Assembly (NCBI GenBank): GCA_036257595.1
Contig: DATAFF010000128.1
Location: 1 to 7,526 of the forward strand
Direction: 5' to 3'
Length of the DNA stretch: 7,526 nucleotides
Origin: DATAFF01 sp036257595
GTDB taxonomy: Bacteria; Pseudomonadota; Alphaproteobacteria; Rhizobiales; Aestuariivirgaceae
The position numbers and the translations under genes were made by a program. Below are positions 4,981 through 7,526 of the stretch, one piece after another (position 1 is the stretch's first letter; each line of letters opens with the position of its first letter). The notes under the pieces are model-generated. The model was not told the origin of the DNA. It did no database searches and was given only the letters and a program-made list of their open reading frames with translations.

Positions 4981-6702
4981 ATGACTGACCAGCAATCACG
5001 CGGCAGCGACGATGTGAAAGTCCTTCATGAGATGGGCTACGCGCAGGAGCTGTCTCGCCGCATGGGCGCATTTCAGAACTTCGCCATATCCTTCGCGATC
5101 ATTTGCATCGTTGCCGGCGGCCTGACGGCCTTTCCGGCTGCATTAAGCGCCGGCGGCGGTGCTGCGATCGGCATCATGTGGGTGGTCGGCAGCATCTTCG
5201 CGCTGGTCGTGGCGGTGGCCATGGGCCAGGTTGCCTCGTCCTACCCGACCGCCGGCGGCATTTATCACTGGGCCTCGATCTTCGGCGGGCGCGGCTTCGG
5301 CTGGGCCGCGGCATGGTTCAATCTGCTCGGGCTCATGTTCGTCGTGTCGTCGGTGAATTGGGGCTTGTTCAATCTCTTCCGCGACCTGTTCCTCGCCCAG
5401 GTGGTGGGCATGGACGTCACCAACTGGGTGCCTTCGGGCGAGTTCTCGACCGGCTGGTGGGTGCAGACCATCTTCATCACCCTGGTCACCGCCGTCCAGG
5501 CGCTGCTCAACCATCGCTTCCTCAGGCTGACCACCATCGTCACCGATTTCAGCGGCTATCTCATCTTCGCCACCGCGATCGTCCTGACCCTGGCGCTGCT
5601 CGCCTTCGCGCCGTCGCTCAATTTCGGGCGGCTGTTCACCTACACCAACTTCACCGGCCCGGCCGGCGGCGATGTCTGGCCGCAGGCGACGGTGATGATC
5701 TATGTGCTGAGCCTGGGGCTCTTACATGCGGTCTACACCATCACCGGTTTCGACGCCTCGGCGCACACATCGGAAGAGACCCGCAACGCCCAGGTCGAGG
5801 TGCCGAAGGGCATGATCCGCTCGGTGTGGTGGTCGGGTGTCTTCGGTTACGCCATGGTCTGCGCCATGGTGCTGGCGCTGCCCGATCAAACCGATCCGGC
5901 GACCAACACCGTGGTCGACGGCGTCGCCGCCGGCGCCAAGCAGGGCTGGAACTCGTTCAACTGGCTGATGTCCGTGACCGGCATGCCGTTCATCCTCAAG
6001 GCGGCGATCATCATCGGCATCGTCGTGTCGAACTTCCTGTGCGCGCTGGCTGGGCTCACCTCATGCTCGCGCATGATCTACGCCTTCGCCCGCGATGGCG
6101 GCCTGCCCTTCTCGCATATCCTCCGCCGCGTCGATCCGCATTTGAGGACCCCCGGGCCGGCGATCTGGGCCGGCGGCGTGCTCGCCATCGCGGCCACGCT
6201 CTATGGCGGCGCCTTCCTGGTGCTGTCCACCGGCTGCGCCGTGTTCCTCTATCTGAGCTATCTCTTCCCGGTCGCCGCGGCGATGAAGGCGGAGCTCGCA
6301 GGCGGCTGGACCAACAAGGGGCCGTTCAATCTCGGCGGCTTGTCGGTTGCCATTGCCGCGCTGGCGGTGATCGGCTGCGCCGTGCTGATCTTCGTCGGCG
6401 TGCAGCCGCCGCAGGAAAAGGTCGGCTATCTGATCGTGGTGATGCTTGTTGCGCTGACTGCCTTCTGGTTCACCATGGAGGGCAACCGGCCGATCGGCGC
6501 GCTGTTCGGCGTGATCACCGTCGGCATCGTCTATTATTTCTCGGCCAATCTCGCCATCACGGTGATCGCGGCGATCATCGTTGCCATCCTGCTCTTCGTG
6601 CTGCATGACAAGCGGTTCAGCGGGCCGCCGGTCGGCGAGGAGATCAAGCGGCGCCAGGCGGCGATCGCTGCTGCCGAGAAGGCGATGTCGGCAGCGAGCT
6701 GA
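4981..6702 (+). CDS. APC-superfamily permease, amino acid-choline transporter type
   Basis: A 573-residue inner-membrane protein with about twelve hydrophobic segments. The N-terminal GYAQELSRRMGAFQNFAISF (19-38) followed by a glycine-rich first helix (IVAGGLT), and SSYPTAGGIYHW at 86-97, are typical of the amino acid-choline transporter group (relatives of yeast Uga4 and Hnm1). Other typical stretches are TGFDASAHTSEETRNAQ in mid-protein and the cytoplasmic loop SRMIYAFARDGGLPFS. These carriers import amino acids, GABA, choline or related amines by proton or sodium coupling; the substrate cannot be chosen from sequence. The C-terminal tail (about 545-573) is cytoplasmic, charged and Ala-rich. 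An in-frame ATG at 4963 exists, but a strong Shine-Dalgarno favours 4981. Two bases separate its TGA from the dehydrogenase ATG, so the two form an operon and the imported compound or a product may be the dehydrogenase substrate (inference). Confidence 0.93.
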   Translation: MTDQQSRGSDDVKVLHEMGYAQELSRRMGAFQNFAISFAIICIVAGGLTAFPAALSAGGGAAIGIMWVVGSIFALVVAVAMGQVASSYPTAGGIYHWASIFGGRGFGWAAAWFNLLGLMFVVSSVNWGLFNLFRDLFLAQVVGMDVTNWVPSGEFSTGWWVQTIFITLVTAVQALLNHRFLRLTTIVTDFSGYLIFATAIVLTLALLAFAPSLNFGRLFTYTNFTGPAGGDVWPQATVMIYVLSLGLLHAVYTITGFDASAHTSEETRNAQVEVPKGMIRSVWWSGVFGYAMVCAMVLALPDQTDPATNTVVDGVAAGAKQGWNSFNWLMSVTGMPFILKAAIIIGIVVSNFLCALAGLTSCSRMIYAFARDGGLPFSHILRRVDPHLRTPGPAIWAGGVLAIAATLYGGAFLVLSTGCAVFLYLSYLFPVAAAMKAELAGGWTNKGPFNLGGLSVAIAALAVIGCAVLIFVGVQPPQEKVGYLIVVMLVALTAFWFTMEGNRPIGALFGVITVGIVYYFSANLAITVIAAIIVAILLFVLHDKRFSGPPVGEEIKRRQAAIAAAEKAMSAAS

Positions 6703-6704
6703 CA

Positions 6705-7460
6705 ATGCTGCGATACGACTTCGCCGGTCGCGCCGCCGTGGTGACGGGCGCCGCCGGTGGCATGGGGGAGGCGGTGGCACGCGGCCTCCTCACCGCTGGC
6801 GGTGCGGTGGCGATGATCGACGTCAAGCCGCAGCCCGACGACCTCGGCGGCTTTGGCGACCGGGCGCTTTATGCCCAGGGCGACCTCACCGATGAAAGTT
6901 TCGTCCGCCGCACCATCGATGCCGCGGCGATGCGCTTCGGGCGACTCGACTATCTCGCCAATGTCGCCGGCGTGCTGTGGTTCGGCCGCGACGCCTCGCT
7001 GCTCGACATGGACCTTGGCGTCTGGGACCGGGTCTTCGCCATCAATCTCAAATCCATGGTCCACACCGCCCGCGCCATCGTGCCCCATATGCGCAAGGCC
7101 GGCGGCGGCGCCATGGTACATTTCTCGACTATTCAGTGCCTCAGAGGCGATCCCGTCCCGCAGGATGCCTATTCGACGTCGAAGGCCGGGGTGGGGGCGC
7201 TGTCGCGCTCGCTCGCCATGCAGCTGGCCGGCGATCAGATCCGCTCCAACGCCATCTATCCCGGACCGACGCTGACGCCGATGCAGGACCGCTGGAACAC
7301 CGCGGAGAAGATCGCCGCCGTCGGGCAGTGGGTGCCGCTCGGCCGGGTGGCGAGGCCCGAGGACCTGGCCAACCCGGCCCTGTTCCTGCTTTCCGATGCC
7401 GCCTCCTACATCACCGGCATCGATCTTGTCGTCGACGGCGGGGTGCTGCTGAAATCGTGA
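6705..7460 (+). CDS. Short-chain dehydrogenase/reductase (classical SDR)
   Basis: A 251-residue cytoplasmic oxidoreductase of classical SDR length. It has the nucleotide-binding TGAAGGMG at 14-21, Asp39 at the end of the second strand (favouring NAD(H) over NADP(H)), GDLTD at 59-63, the ANVAG variant of NNAG at 85-89, Asn114, the Y156-S-T-S-K160 active-site pair, the YPGPTLTPM loop near 185-193, and a C-terminal ITGIDLVVDGG typical of the FabG-like group. The catalytic Ser is unclear: the expected Ser-Ser is Ser141-Thr142, and Thr142 lies 14 residues before Tyr156, against the usual 13. It is probably an alcohol or sugar dehydrogenase or ketoreductase, working as a tetramer as family members do; the substrate is unknown. 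It starts 2 bp after the permease stop without a clear ribosome site, consistent with translational coupling. Confidence 0.93.
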   Translation: MLRYDFAGRAAVVTGAAGGMGEAVARGLLTAGGAVAMIDVKPQPDDLGGFGDRALYAQGDLTDESFVRRTIDAAAMRFGRLDYLANVAGVLWFGRDASLLDMDLGVWDRVFAINLKSMVHTARAIVPHMRKAGGGAMVHFSTIQCLRGDPVPQDAYSTSKAGVGALSRSLAMQLAGDQIRSNAIYPGPTLTPMQDRWNTAEKIAAVGQWVPLGRVARPEDLANPALFLLSDAASYITGIDLVVDGGVLLKS

Positions 7461-7508
7461 CGGCGCTGTGCTGTTTGAGACAGTCGGCCTGACCGAATCG
7501 GGTAAGCG

Positions 7509-7526
7509 ATGATCCATCCTTTCGAC
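7509..7526 (+). CDS. Possible start of a downstream gene (cut by window edge)
   Basis: An ATG at 7509 opens a frame of six visible codons (MIHPFD), 48 bp after the dehydrogenase stop, with a weak purine-rich GGGTAAG before it. Position and spacing suit a further gene of the permease-dehydrogenase operon. Six codons are too few to identify a product or to be sure that it is a gene. The gap 7461-7508 has no terminator-like hairpin that I can see. Confidence 0.3.

Noticed and set aside
5103..6608. 501-codon open frame on the plus strand in another frame of the permease
   Set aside because: Its translation is extremely Arg/His/Gly-rich with no fold-like pattern, while the permease frame shows clear family motifs.
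6534..7517. 327-codon open frame on the minus strand opposite the SDR
   Set aside because: The SDR frame carries all family motifs; the antisense frame looks like biased-codon shadow with His/Asp/Gly runs.

Overview
The window is GC-rich, with mostly G/C-ending codons, tightly packed genes and frequent short gene overlaps. Together with gene content dominated by AraC and IclR regulators, an amino-acid-type permease and small oxidoreductases, this suggests an alphaproteobacterium, probably of the Hyphomicrobiales (Rhizobiales) or a relative. That placement is inference from style; no rRNA or marker gene is present. No phage, transposase, CRISPR, tRNA or rRNA is visible.

Left part (1-3462) is a regulator cluster. 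It opens with the last 45 codons of an AraC-family gene cut by the window edge. A second complete AraC-family gene (129-1130) follows, with its start codon inside the end of the first. The two tails are almost identical at DNA level (112 bp, one mismatch), so this is a recent tandem duplication or a gene-conversion tract. A third, more diverged AraC paralogue lies at 2440-3462 (56 of 102 C-terminal residues identical to the second by hand count, no gaps). Between the second and third sits a minus-strand pair, an IclR-family regulator and a small VOC/glyoxalase-fold protein, overlapping by 32 bp. The 105-bp gap between iclR and the third araC is a divergent control region with repeated GGTTA motifs, an inverted repeat and a perfect TTGACA hexamer.

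Middle part (3463-4980) holds a small exported lytic transglycosylase-like protein whose stop codon overlaps the GTG start of an NQO1-type flavin quinone reductase. A large hairpin built from 7-bp units follows; a short sequence of the same type lies after the third araC.

Right part (4981-7526) is a probable transport/catabolism operon: an APC-superfamily permease resembling the amino acid-choline transporter group, then after 2 bp a short-chain dehydrogenase/reductase, then possibly another gene beginning at 7509. A reasonable overall reading is an accessory catabolic locus, with uptake, NAD-dependent oxidation and quinone-linked redox under several effector-sensing regulators. The substrate cannot be read from the sequence. 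I found no convincing new multi-gene system; the strongest unusual signals are the near-identical AraC tails and the heptamer hairpin repeat.
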